Source: Candidatus Onthovicinus excrementipullorum (GTDB lineage: Bacteria; Bacillota; Clostridia; Oscillospirales; Acutalibacteraceae). Taken from it: DNA of 64,000 nucleotides. Positions 51,290 to 59,400 of this stretch are shown piece by piece. The stretch lies in the NCBI GenBank assembly GCA_018712345.1, contig DVHG01000010.1, positions 1 to 64,000 of the forward strand. Direction: 5' to 3'. Position 1 is the first letter of the stretch. The number at the start of each line of letters is the position of its first letter. The position numbers were made by a program, and so were the translations under genes. Under the pieces are notes generated by a model. That model was not told the origin of the DNA. It worked only from the letters and a program-made list of their open reading frames with translations, and ran no database searches.

Positions 51290-51336
51290 ATCGTCATACC
51301 AGTCTTTGAAATAAGACAACAGGGGAGGTTACAGGT

Positions 51337-51888
51337 GTGCTTGCGTTCTATTTATCACTTGTGGATTCAGAAGAGGATAAGAGTAAGGTCGAGCAGATCT
51401 ATTACCAGTATAGGAATTTGATGTTCTACGTGGCACGGGATGTTCTGCGGGATGAGAAGCTGGCAGAGGATGCGGTGCATCAGGCTTTTATCCGGATTAT
51501 TAACCATCTGGACGGAGTGGAAGAAATTGTTAGTCACAAAACACGGTGTTTTGTGGTTATAGTTGTTAGAAACATCGCCAGAACGATGTATGACAAACGC
51601 AAGCGCGAGCTCGGTTTTGTGGAAGCGGAAGAGGCGCAGGGGCACGAATTCGCCGATCGGAAAAATGTGGAGGCAGAGGTCATTACACAGATGACGGTCG
51701 ACGACATCAAGCAGCAGATTGAGAAGTTGCCGCGGATCTACCGCGATGTCATGGTGATGCGATATTTCTACGAAAAGGACGAACGGGAAATCTCCCACCT
51801 GCTGGGGATCAGCTACGCCGCAACGCGTAAGCGCCTGCAGCGGGCGCGGGAGCTGGTCGGCCACAAACGAAAAAGAAAAGGGGTGTGA
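51337..51888 (+). CDS. ECF-type RNA polymerase sigma factor
   Basis: A 183-residue sigma-70 family protein with only regions 2 and 4. Region 2: IYYQYRNLMFYVARDVLRDEK and EDAVHQAFIRIINHL (core binding and -10 recognition). Region 4: IEKLPRIYRDVMVMRYFYEK then EREISHLLGISYAATRKRLQ, the helix-turn-helix for -35 recognition. Start is GTG, eight bases after GGGGAGG. The next gene starts four bases after its stop and encodes a membrane protein that likely restrains it. Confidence 0.92.
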   Translation: MLAFYLSLVDSEEDKSKVEQIYYQYRNLMFYVARDVLRDEKLAEDAVHQAFIRIINHLDGVEEIVSHKTRCFVVIVVRNIARTMYDKRKRELGFVEAEEAQGHEFADRKNVEAEVITQMTVDDIKQQIEKLPRIYRDVMVMRYFYEKDEREISHLLGISYAATRKRLQRARELVGHKRKRKGV

Positions 51889-51891
51889 CCT

Positions 51892-52590
51892 TTGAATAAA
51901 AATACGCGGGAGGAATTTCTTCTGAAGCAGGCGGTGGCCGCATATGTGGAGGAGGAAATGACCCGCCTGCCGTCGGATGAAGAGATTGGTGTGCACCAGT
52001 TTTCACCCGAATTTGAACGCAAGATGGAGAAACTGCTCAGGCATGAGCATAGGCCCCACCGGATTCTGCTCCACTCCACGGGCAAGCGCGTAGCCGTCCT
52101 GGCGGCGGTCATTGCACTGCTCGCGGCGAGTATGCTCAGCGTCGGCGCGGTGCGCGAATCAATCGTCTCCTTCTTTACGCAAGTTTATGAGGAATTTACC
52201 GCCATCATTTTCGACCAGCCCGAGGAGACAGGCCGGACGTATGAGGCTGACTCGATCAATGCGATCGAGGTTACATATATCCCGGAAGGGTTTGAGTTGA
52301 AGCAACAAGGTAAGAATAATGGCTGGGCATCCATTGAATATGTGGATAATAATGACGGCTATATTGTTATTGATCAGAGAATACTGAGAGAACATGAAAT
52401 AGGGTTTAACACTGAAAACATTGAATATCAAACAGTAATAATTAATGGACATAAGGGGCTCTATTATGAAAATCAGGGCTATACAACATTGATGTGGAAC
52501 AATGAAACGCAATATTTCATTATATCTGGAAATGTTGATAAAAATGAGATCATAAAGATTGCTGAATCCATCCAAATAGTGACTAAATAA
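51892..52590 (+). CDS. DUF4367-type membrane protein, probable anti-sigma factor
   Basis: A 232-residue protein with a cytosolic N-terminus (about 60 residues), one membrane helix (RVAVLAAVIALLAASMLSVG) and an outside DUF4367-like domain (VTYIPEGFELKQQ, then TTLMWNNETQYFIISGNVDKNEIIKIAESI). Such proteins follow ECF sigma genes and act as membrane-bound anti-sigma factors. Start is TTG, eight bases after AAAGGGG. Base composition changes inside the gene: GC-rich until about 52,300, then AT-rich, possibly an old recombination joint. Confidence 0.82.
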   Translation: MNKNTREEFLLKQAVAAYVEEEMTRLPSDEEIGVHQFSPEFERKMEKLLRHEHRPHRILLHSTGKRVAVLAAVIALLAASMLSVGAVRESIVSFFTQVYEEFTAIIFDQPEETGRTYEADSINAIEVTYIPEGFELKQQGKNNGWASIEYVDNNDGYIVIDQRILREHEIGFNTENIEYQTVIINGHKGLYYENQGYTTLMWNNETQYFIISGNVDKNEIIKIAESIQIVTK

Positions 52591-52691
52591 AAAAATAAAA
52601 AATTTTGTCACATTTTGTCTTTTCGCTGGTTATATAGTTATGTAAGGGTTTTGACAGGCCTGAAATTTTCAAAAATGGGGAGATTGTTCCA

Positions 52692-53120
52692 ATGACCAAA
52701 AAAGTTTTCAGTGTGTTTTTATGTTCTGTTCTGCTCCTTCTAACGATGTCTGTCGGCGTCAGTGCCCAGTCGGTACAGGAGGAAAATAATCAACAAATTC
52801 AACCGCGTTGGTCGTATACAAATTATACCCAACAAGATATTTACATTTCCAATGGACAAATCGCCTGTCAAGGAGAGGCACAGGGTTATCCAGGTGTTAC
52901 GACTAAAGTAACTGTCACTCTTTATCTCCAGAAAAAGACGCTCTTCTGGTGGAGCGATGAGGATGAGTGGTCGTTTACCTACCAGAATTACAGGGGTTCC
53001 TTGACGGGGAAAACGTCGATGCCGGACAGCGGCACTTACAGGACCAAGGCTGTGTATACGGTGTACAGCGGGTCCAGTTCTGAAACCATCACCGGTTACA
53101 GCTCAGAGCTGAAAATATAG
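52692..53120 (+). CDS. Small secreted protein of unknown function
   Basis: A 142-residue exported protein. Signal peptide MTKKVFSVFLCSVLLLLTMS with cleavage probably after VSA. The mature part has Trp/Tyr-rich beta strands (KKTLFWWSDEDEWSFTYQNY) and a Ser/Thr-rich end. No known family was identified with certainty. It follows the sigma/anti-sigma pair by about 100 bases and could be a target of that sigma factor. A terminator follows. Confidence 0.75.
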   Translation: MTKKVFSVFLCSVLLLLTMSVGVSAQSVQEENNQQIQPRWSYTNYTQQDIYISNGQIACQGEAQGYPGVTTKVTVTLYLQKKTLFWWSDEDEWSFTYQNYRGSLTGKTSMPDSGTYRTKAVYTVYSGSSSETITGYSSELKI

Positions 53121-53152
53121 ATCCGGGTTGTAACCGGGCATTTCTGTCAATT

Positions 53153-53194
53153 GATGAGCGGGGCTGCCTTCCCATGGCCCCGCTCATCGATTTT
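53153..53194 (+). terminator. Terminator of the secreted protein gene
   Basis: GATGAGCGGGGC (53153-53164) pairs with GCCCCGCTCATC (53177-53188), then GATTTTTTC. Confidence 0.9.
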
Positions 53195-53279
53195 TTCGAA
53201 TTACTTGGTTTTAATTATAAATATTAGGATTGATTTTTAGAAGCTTACGAAAAAATGATTTTAGAGGGGATAGAATAAA

Positions 53280-53921
53280 ATGTCATTAACAAATGCATAT
53301 TTGCAAACCACAAAAAATTTACACAGTATAATAAATTCCATTGTTAGTGCCAAAGCACCTGAAAGATTTACTAATAAATTTTTAGAAGATTTAGGATTTA
53401 AGAGTTCAAATGACAGATTATATATTGGCCTTTTTAAAGCACTGGGATTGCTTGACGAAAATAATGCGCCTACGTCTATGTATCATCAGCTTTTAGACCA
53501 ATCTGAAACAGCAAAGGTTTTAGCAGTTGGAATTCAGGAAGCCTATGGAGATTTATTTGCGTTGAGAAAGGATGCTCAGAATCTTTCTCTTGATGAGGTA
53601 AAAGGTAAATTGAGAACCTTAACACAGGGTCAAAAAAGCGATAACATAATCAATTTAATGGCCAATACTTTTAAAGCTCTATGTGATATAGCTGACTGGT
53701 CCAATTCTGTAGCTGCACCGTCGCAAGCAAAGAATGTATCTACAGAAGACGCAAATATGTCTATGAAGTCATATAGCGTACAAGGCACAAAGGGTGCTAA
53801 TGAATTTGTTAAGCAAGAGAAAATAGGTTTATATTATAATATACAAATTCATTTACCCGAAACGACAAATATGGCTGTCTATGATGCCATTTTTCAGAGT
53901 TTAAAAAAGCATTTGATGTAG
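53280..53921 (+). CDS. DUF5343 family protein
   Basis: A 213-residue protein matching DUF5343: start YLQTTKNLHSIINSIVSAKA, then PERFTNKFLEDLGFKSSNDR, FKALGLLDENNAPTSMYHQL, SETAKVLAVGIQEAYGDLF and NLMANTFKALCDIADW. The N-terminal 140 residues look like a winged-helix-rich domain; the last 70 end in a conserved LYYNIQIHLPETTNMAVYDA segment. Function unknown. GAGGGGA precedes the ATG. Codon use is strikingly AT-rich compared with the surrounding genes. The HEPN gene follows after ten bases, so the two form an operon. Confidence 0.82.
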   Translation: MSLTNAYLQTTKNLHSIINSIVSAKAPERFTNKFLEDLGFKSSNDRLYIGLFKALGLLDENNAPTSMYHQLLDQSETAKVLAVGIQEAYGDLFALRKDAQNLSLDEVKGKLRTLTQGQKSDNIINLMANTFKALCDIADWSNSVAAPSQAKNVSTEDANMSMKSYSVQGTKGANEFVKQEKIGLYYNIQIHLPETTNMAVYDAIFQSLKKHLM

Positions 53922-53931
53922 GTGAAAATAA

Positions 53932-54507
53932 ATGAATGATATTTTATATGCTTATGTGATGAGAGGTGAATTAACAAAGGTTGCGTTGGAAAAAACGCCT
54001 GCCTTGACTAAACACTCTAATTCGGAAATGTTAGCTCAGGAATATGTTGATCGTTTATCTTTGGATTTATTAGATGAGGAAAATGTAAATGCCGCCAAAT
54101 TAATGGCCACTGTGTATACCGCCATTGCTGCATTTGAAAATACTGTCCGTCAATTTATTGTTAAAGTTCTACTAGAACATAAAGGCGAAAATTGGTGGGA
54201 AGAATGTGTTTCAGATAAAATTAGAAAAAAAGCAAAAGATGTTAAAAATGAAGAGGAAAAAACTCGATGGCATACACCTCGAGGAGATTCAATGATAAAC
54301 TATACAACATTTGGGGATTTGGCTTCAATCATAAGTCAAAATTATGAATTTTTTGAAGCTCACATTGCTTCAATAGAATGGGTTAGACAAATTTTTTCAA
54401 CAATTGAACGTTCTCGAAATGTAATTATGCACAGTGGAGAATTGGAGCGAAGAGATATTGAAAGAATAGGGACAAATATCAGAGATTGGATAAATCAGGT
54501 AGGATAA
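53932..54507 (+). CDS. Swt1-type HEPN domain protein
   Basis: A 191-residue protein of the Swt1-like HEPN family. Conserved parts: AAFENTVRQFIVKVLLE, ENWWEECVSDKIRKKAKD, INYTTFGDLASIISQNYEFF and the catalytic HEPN motif Rx4H in SRNVIMHSGEL (Arg-Asn-Val-Ile-Met-His), followed by RRDIERIGTNIRDWI. HEPN proteins are commonly RNases in toxin-antitoxin and phage-defence systems; Swt1 cuts nuclear RNA in yeast. Here it is paired with a DUF5343 gene in an AT-rich cassette. RNase activity and target are inferred. AGGTGA lies six bases before the ATG. Confidence 0.85.
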   Translation: MNDILYAYVMRGELTKVALEKTPALTKHSNSEMLAQEYVDRLSLDLLDEENVNAAKLMATVYTAIAAFENTVRQFIVKVLLEHKGENWWEECVSDKIRKKAKDVKNEEEKTRWHTPRGDSMINYTTFGDLASIISQNYEFFEAHIASIEWVRQIFSTIERSRNVIMHSGELERRDIERIGTNIRDWINQVG

Positions 54508-54508
54508 A

Positions 54509-54589
54509 ATGGTTTTTGACTTTTTAAACACCACAGGTAAAGTAACAGTAACGAAGTTAAGCTGTAACGGAAATGAAATGTTCTGTTGA
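54509..54589 (+). CDS. Possible 26-codon ORF after the HEPN gene
   Basis: ATG two bases after the HEPN stop opens MVFDFLNTTGKVTVTKLSCN and ends after GNEMFC. It shares the AT-rich composition and could be a third small product or the remnant of a longer gene. The ribosome site is weak. No family recognised. Confidence 0.25.
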   Translation: MVFDFLNTTGKVTVTKLSCNGNEMFC

Positions 54590-54617
54590 AAAATCAAGAT
54601 TTCCGACGATAAATAGT

Positions 54618-54649
54618 AAGGCCGAAAATCTATAACGATTTTCGGCCTT
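54618..54649. terminator. Hairpin terminator after the DUF5343-HEPN cassette
   Basis: AAGGCCGAAAATC (54618-54630) pairs perfectly with GATTTTCGGCCTT (54637-54649). The T tract is poor, but it separates the cassette from the convergent PBP gene and may serve both. Confidence 0.65.
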
Positions 54650-54674
54650 CTTCATAATATTAATTTTTAAATCC

Positions 54675-56090
54675 TTACTCCCCCCGCACGCGTTCACATG
54701 CGGCGCGCATGACGGTGCGGGCGACGGGCATGGCCACGCCGCGGCCGCTGCCGCCGTTTTCTACCACGATGACAAAGGCGAGCGGCGTCTCCTCATTGCG
54801 GGAGAAGCCCACGAACCAGGCGTGGTCCTCCTTATCCCCGCCGACCTCCGCGGTGCCGGTCTTGGCGCACAGCTCCATATCCGGGAAGTTGCCGTCCCCG
54901 TAGCTGTTGACCACGTTGGAGCGCATCAGATCGGAGAGCTCATTTGCAACCTCCGAGGAAAGGTAGGTGCGCCCCTCCTGAGCGCTGCCGCGCTGCCTCA
55001 TGATGCCGGAGGGCGTCTCCACGCCGGAGACGATGTAGGGCATGATCGGCGTGCCGCCGTTGGCGATCGCGCCCATCAGGATCAGCTCATGGTAGGGGTT
55101 TACCAGGTCGCTGTATTGGCCGATGCTCGCCCAGCCAAGGTCCGCGTTCGTCGCCTTGGAGACATCAAACGTGCTCTGCGCGGCGGCGATCCGGTCCATA
55201 TAGAGGGTGTCCGGGGTGGATTCTGCCGTCTTAAAGCCGAGCTTTTCCGCTTCGCGGTTCATGTTCTCCGCGCCGATCTCAATGCCGATCTGTGCAAAGG
55301 CGACATTACAGGAGTTGTTCAGCGCCTCCTCAAAGGTCTGCCGGCCGTGGCCGTTCCTGGCGTTGCAGATGATTGTGCCGCCGGAGGTCTCATACTCCCC
55401 GGTGCAGGTAAAGGTCTGGTCCCAGATATCGGGCAGATATTCGAGCGCGGCCGCCGCGGTGATGAGCTTAAAGGTGGAGCCGGGCGTGTAGACACCGTTC
55501 ATAAAGCGGTTGAGGTAAATGCCGTCATACTTGCCGCTGTCGTCCGTGTCGATGTCGTCCGGCTTATCCTCCGGGTCATAGGTCGGGGAGGAGACCATGC
55601 ACAGCACCTCGCCCGTCTTATAATTGTACACGCCTACGGTGCCCTTGTTCCCGCCCAGCGCGCGCAGTGCGGTTGCACACAGGTCGGCGTCGATCGTCAG
55701 GTGGAGGTCGTTGCCGATGCTGCTGCCGTCCATGGAGTACACGCCGTTGATAAAGTTATAGCCCACCAGCTCATCCTTATACGTGGTCTGGAGGCCGGAG
55801 GAGATGATGCCCGCCGTATCGCCCAGCAGGTGGAGTGTCGCCCGGCGGATGGATGCATCGCCGTTGTAAACGCGCTGGCCGTCTTTGGATTCAACCAGAA
55901 TTGTCCCGTCCGCGTCATAGATCGTGCCGGCGTTTTCCAGCTCGCCGCCCACGAAGAGGTGCTTGTTGATCGACTGCATGGCCCAGTTGTCAGCGTTGGT
56001 GACCAGCGAACCGCAGAAGAATGCGAGCCCCAGCACGAAAAAGACCACCAGCGCATAGAGGGCGACGGCGCGCTTAGACGTGGTTTTCAT
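54675..56090 (-). CDS. Penicillin-binding protein (transpeptidase)
   Basis: A 471-residue monofunctional transpeptidase. One N-terminal membrane helix (VALYALVVFFVLGLAFF) anchors it; catalytic motifs are STFK (205-208), SCN (260-262) and KTG (410-412, in CAKTGTAEV). The short pedestal resembles PbpA/FtsI-like proteins of Actinobacteria rather than PBP2b. It links peptidoglycan stems outside the membrane. It overlaps the RodA/FtsW gene by 17 bases, a typical SEDS-PBP pair. AGGCG-like ribosome site lies within that upstream gene. Confidence 0.92.
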   Translation of the reverse strand: MKTTSKRAVALYALVVFFVLGLAFFCGSLVTNADNWAMQSINKHLFVGGELENAGTIYDADGTILVESKDGQRVYNGDASIRRATLHLLGDTAGIISSGLQTTYKDELVGYNFINGVYSMDGSSIGNDLHLTIDADLCATALRALGGNKGTVGVYNYKTGEVLCMVSSPTYDPEDKPDDIDTDDSGKYDGIYLNRFMNGVYTPGSTFKLITAAAALEYLPDIWDQTFTCTGEYETSGGTIICNARNGHGRQTFEEALNNSCNVAFAQIGIEIGAENMNREAEKLGFKTAESTPDTLYMDRIAAAQSTFDVSKATNADLGWASIGQYSDLVNPYHELILMGAIANGGTPIMPYIVSGVETPSGIMRQRGSAQEGRTYLSSEVANELSDLMRSNVVNSYGDGNFPDMELCAKTGTAEVGGDKEDHAWFVGFSRNEETPLAFVIVVENGGSGRGVAMPVARTVMRAACERVRGE

Positions 56091-57384
56091 TCAGAACCAC
56101 CTCCGGTTCATTGTAGAGCTTGGGATAGGAGCGGATATCCGCCGCCTTGATGTAGGCGAGCAGGCACCAGCAGCAGATCATGCTGGACCCGCCCTGGCTG
56201 ATAAACGGGAGCGTGACGCCCGTCAGCGGCAGGAGATCCGTCACGCCGAAGATGTTCAGGCACGCCTGGAAGAGCAGCATACCGGCCGCCGAGCAGGAGG
56301 CGATGGAGTAGAAGCAGGAGCGGGAGGTGGGCGCGCACTTGACCGTATACACGGCCAGGAGCGCAAATGTCAGCACCACGATCACCGCGAAGATCAGCCC
56401 CCACTCCTCGCACAGCATGCCGAAGGCGAGGTCCGATGTGGAGGCAAACACATCCCCCAGCTGCCCACGGCCGATTCCGGCGCCGAACAGGCCGCCGCTG
56501 GCCGCATAGGTGAGCACGCGCGTCTGCTGGTAGCCGGTGGTGTCCATATACTCCCACACATGGCGGTACGCCTCAAAACGGTCCGCCACATAGGGCTTCA
56601 TATACAGGATCAGGGCCGCCCCGATGAGGGCCGCGCCGCAGATGAGCATGATGGATTTGATATCGCCCGAGCGCATGAAGGCGATGATGATGAACGTGAA
56701 GAAAAAGATCAGCGCCGTGCCGAAGTCCTGCATCAGGAAGAGCATCCCAACGCATGCCACGGCAAAGAGGATATATACCGTCAGGCTGCGGGTGGACTGG
56801 AGCTTTTCCAGCGTGGCCGCGCCCACGAACACGAAGGCCACCTTGGCCAGCTCGGACGGCTGGATGGACACGCCGCCGATGAAAAGCCAGTTGGTTGCGC
56901 CGTTGCGTGCCTCCGCAAAGATGACGGTGACCAGCAGCAGCAGGACGGCCACGGCTGCGACGGGCATGCGCAGCTTCATCACGCGGTCGGTGTCCCCGAT
57001 CAGCCATGTGAGGATGACAAAGCCAATGATCCCCAGCACCGTGGCAACGACCTGTTTGAACAGATCGCCGGGATTGACACTGGCGACGACGGCCATGCCG
57101 ATCGCCGTGAGGAAAAAGCCGATCCCCTCAAGCTCCAGGCTTTTCTTTTTAAATACCAGGCCGCTGATGATAAAGTAGAGATACTGGATGACAATATAGG
57201 CCACGCACGCGATCGCCGCCTGGCGGACGAGCTCCCCGTTGTCAAAGATGACCTGAGGGAACACGATCAGCTCAAACACGGTCAGCAGGGCCAGGATCGT
57301 GGGTGCGTGGATGGGGTGGTGACGTCCGGCGCGCCGGATGGGCCGCTTTTTCTTTTTTGTGTTTTCGGGAACGGAGCGGGGCAT
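56074..57384 (-). CDS. SEDS glycosyltransferase (RodA/FtsW/SpoVE family)
   Basis: A 436-residue membrane protein with about ten helices. Typical SEDS motifs: GATNWLFIGGVSIQPSELAK, QDFGTALIFFFTFI, GGLFGAGIGRGQLG with the key Glu in LCEEWGLIFA, and TLPFISQGGSSM. SEDS proteins polymerise glycan strands from lipid II and pair with a class B PBP, here the next gene. ATG at 57384 is eight bases after AAGGAGG. It lies 30 bases after the FHA gene. Confidence 0.93.
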   Translation of the reverse strand: MPRSVPENTKKKKRPIRRAGRHHPIHAPTILALLTVFELIVFPQVIFDNGELVRQAAIACVAYIVIQYLYFIISGLVFKKKSLELEGIGFFLTAIGMAVVASVNPGDLFKQVVATVLGIIGFVILTWLIGDTDRVMKLRMPVAAVAVLLLLVTVIFAEARNGATNWLFIGGVSIQPSELAKVAFVFVGAATLEKLQSTRSLTVYILFAVACVGMLFLMQDFGTALIFFFTFIIIAFMRSGDIKSIMLICGAALIGAALILYMKPYVADRFEAYRHVWEYMDTTGYQQTRVLTYAASGGLFGAGIGRGQLGDVFASTSDLAFGMLCEEWGLIFAVIVVLTFALLAVYTVKCAPTSRSCFYSIASCSAAGMLLFQACLNIFGVTDLLPLTGVTLPFISQGGSSMICCWCLLAYIKAADIRSYPKLYNEPEVVLNENHV

Positions 57385-57414
57385 CGGGCACACCTCCTTG
57401 CGAAGAAATCCGAT

Positions 57415-58182
57415 TTACTCCTGATAGTGGTCGTAATAGGTCAGATCAATGCTTCCGCCGACGGTGATCGTATCCCCGGAGCGGAGCTTGATCTCGTCGT
57501 CCGCGGGGCTGCCATTGACAAATGTGCCGGATTTGGAGCCGCAGTCCGCGATGCGGAAATGGTGGCCGTCATACCGGATAACAGCGTGGCGGCGGGAGAC
57601 GGCGGGATAGGTGATGCGGATATCGCAGTCCTCCCCCCGGCCGAGGAGATACTCGGGCCGGTCCGTATCCAGATAGACCACGTTGCCGGACGGGTCCACA
57701 ATCGCGGGGCGCCCGCCGTGCGCGGCCTTTGGCTTCTCCGGGACGGCCACGGTATCCTCCTCCGGGACGGCGGCATCCGGTGCGGAGAAGAAGAGCACCG
57801 CGTCCCCGAACATGATCGCGTCCCCGTCGTTGAGATATGTCTTGCCGTTGATACGCTGGGCGTTGACAAACGTGCCCGAGTGGGAGCCGGTGTCCGTGAC
57901 CGTCCACCCGTTGCGCCGGCGGGAGATGACCGCGTGGAAGCGCGAGACCGTGCCGTAGGCGAGGGTGATGTCGCAGGATTTGCTGCGGCCGATGGAGGTC
58001 TCCCACTTGTCGAGGAAGATCTTATCACCGTTGATCGCGTTGACGAGAATGCCCATCGGCTTGTTGCGCGGGCGGTTGCGGATCAGGGAGATCGTGCAGC
58101 GCAGCACCAGGATCACCGCAATCACCGGCAGCACGATCCGCCCCGCGGCGCTCAGGTAGTTGAGCATCTGGTTGATATCCAC
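57415..58182 (-). CDS. Protein with two FHA domains
   Basis: A 255-residue protein: one N-terminal helix (IVLPVIAVILVLRCTISLI) then two FHA domains. FHA1: TSIGRSKSCDITLAYGTVSRFHAVISRR with TDTGSHSGTFVNAQRI; FHA2: YLLGRGEDCDIRITYPAVSRRHAVI with DCGSKSGTFVNG. FHA domains bind phospho-threonine, so a Ser/Thr kinase should control it. It starts a transcript with the SEDS and PBP genes, recalling the fhaB-rodA-pbpA clusters of Actinobacteria, but no kinase or phosphatase gene is in the window. GTG at 58182 is seven bases after AAAGGGGG. Confidence 0.9.
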   Translation of the reverse strand: MDINQMLNYLSAAGRIVLPVIAVILVLRCTISLIRNRPRNKPMGILVNAINGDKIFLDKWETSIGRSKSCDITLAYGTVSRFHAVISRRRNGWTVTDTGSHSGTFVNAQRINGKTYLNDGDAIMFGDAVLFFSAPDAAVPEEDTVAVPEKPKAAHGGRPAIVDPSGNVVYLDTDRPEYLLGRGEDCDIRITYPAVSRRHAVIRYDGHHFRIADCGSKSGTFVNGSPADDEIKLRSGDTITVGGSIDLTYYDHYQE

Positions 58183-58354
58183 TTTTCCGCCCCCTTTCGG
58201 ATCAGGCCGTATATTTCCATAATAGCAGATCTCTTTAAGCATAAGTCAAAAACGCGCAAAAGTCAAATAACAGTGGGCGATTTTAACTTTTCATTCACAT
58301 TTTGGTAAGAAATCCGGTGCCAACCAATTTTAAAAAAGTCATAAGTCCGCCATA

Positions 58355-58383
58355 ACATGGTTTTAACGTAGCTGGGGTATGAT
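58355..58383 (+). promoter_or_regulatory. Candidate activator-dependent promoter of the pst operon
   Basis: TATGAT (58378-58383) has a poor -35 (ACATGG, 58355-58360, spacer 17). Upstream and around it TTTTAAC recurs (58281-58287, 58361-58367) along with TTTTAAAAAA near 58,329, reminiscent of the TTAACA-like repeats of PhoP boxes in Bacillota. This suits phosphate-starvation control by the PhoB/P protein encoded downstream. Confidence 0.45.
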
Positions 58384-58428
58384 AAAGACAGACCCGGGAC
58401 AGAGCCGGGAAGTCAGGAGGAATTTGAC

Positions 58429-59319
58429 ATGAAAAAAATACTTTCAGCAGTTTTGGCGGTGGCGGTCGCAAGCGCGGCGCTCGTGTTTGCGTTCACGGGC
58501 TGCGGCAGGGACAATGCCAATACCGGTACGCCCGTATCCGAGAACGGGGCAGGCGGATCCCAGGTGAGCGGGACGCTCAACCTGACAGGCTCCACCTCCA
58601 TGGCAGATGTCTGCAACGCGCTGACAGAGAAGTTTATGGAGAAGAATCCGGACGTGAACGCCACGGTGGGCGGCAACGGCTCCGGCGAGGCGCCCACGGC
58701 GGTCGACGGCGGCACGGCGCAGATCGGCCTGCTCTCCCGCGAGCTGAAGGAGAGCGAGAACCCCGGGAACTACAACGTCTATCAGATCGGGCTGGACGGC
58801 ATCGCGATCGTGGTCAACCCGGAGAACGGCGTCTCCGAGCTGACGGTGGAACAGATTGGAAAAATCTACACCGGTGAGATCACGAACTGGAAGGAACTCG
58901 GCGGGGCGGATCTCGCCATTGTGGCCAACGGGCGTGAGGCGGCCTCCGGGACGCGCGGTGCGTTTGAGGAGATCGTCAAGGTCGGCGGCGAGGATATTGT
59001 AGACCGCTGCCAGTACGCCAATGAGTACAATTCCACCGGTGCGCTCAAGCAGGCAGTGGCGGGCAATCCGGGGGCGATCGGCTATGTCTCCCTCAGCTCG
59101 GTTGACGACACGGTAAAGGCCGTCACGGTCGAGGGCGTCGCCCCCAGCGAGGAGACGGTAAAGGATGGGAGCTACAAGATCCAGCGCCCCTTTATCATGA
59201 TCACCGGCAAGAATGCTGACAGTGTGACGAAGGCCTTCCTGGAGTTTGTCGCCTCCGACGAGGGGCAGCAGATCATCCTGGATGACGGCGTGGTGCCCAC
59301 ACCGATCACCGTCGCGTAA
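58429..59319 (+). CDS. pstS: Phosphate ABC transporter substrate-binding lipoprotein
   Basis: A 296-residue lipoprotein. Signal ends at FTGC (lipid Cys25). Phosphate-binding segments: NLTGSTSMADV, the Ser/Arg pair in GLLSRELKESE, and ASGTRGAFEEIV. It captures phosphate outside the cell for PstCAB. First gene of the operon, about 80 bases ahead of pstC. GGAGGA precedes the ATG. Confidence 0.95.
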   Translation: MKKILSAVLAVAVASAALVFAFTGCGRDNANTGTPVSENGAGGSQVSGTLNLTGSTSMADVCNALTEKFMEKNPDVNATVGGNGSGEAPTAVDGGTAQIGLLSRELKESENPGNYNVYQIGLDGIAIVVNPENGVSELTVEQIGKIYTGEITNWKELGGADLAIVANGREAASGTRGAFEEIVKVGGEDIVDRCQYANEYNSTGALKQAVAGNPGAIGYVSLSSVDDTVKAVTVEGVAPSEETVKDGSYKIQRPFIMITGKNADSVTKAFLEFVASDEGQQIILDDGVVPTPITVA

Positions 59320-59400
59320 AATCCCGAAAAAACAGTACAGCTTCGGTCGGCGGAGGGGAACCCTCCGCCGATTCGGGCGTTTTAAAAGGAAAGGAATCCC

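Larger units (their letters stand above)
50122..51336. repeat. Gene-free region packed with dispersed repeats
   Basis: No gene in 1.2 kb. The 32 bases at 50418-50449 recur exactly at 51007-51038 (beginning CCACCTCATCAGTCAGCTCC). A variable-core palindrome at 50679-50724 is an inverted copy of 40401-40443. Other units near 50,320-50,365, 50,510-50,550, 50,585-50,640 and 50,755-50,780 share CTTCCCCT/AGGGGAAG and CTCCCTTGTGTAAAGGGAGG-like arms. From about 51,060 to 51,260 the DNA turns AT-rich. Short open frames here have no ribosome sites and are rejected. Confidence 0.8.

Noticed and set aside
56080-58308. 742-codon open frame on the plus strand opposite the FHA-SEDS-PBP genes
   Set aside because: His/Asp/Arg-rich, low-hydrophobicity translation typical of an antisense shadow in GC-rich DNA; no ribosome site; the minus-strand genes carry clear motifs.
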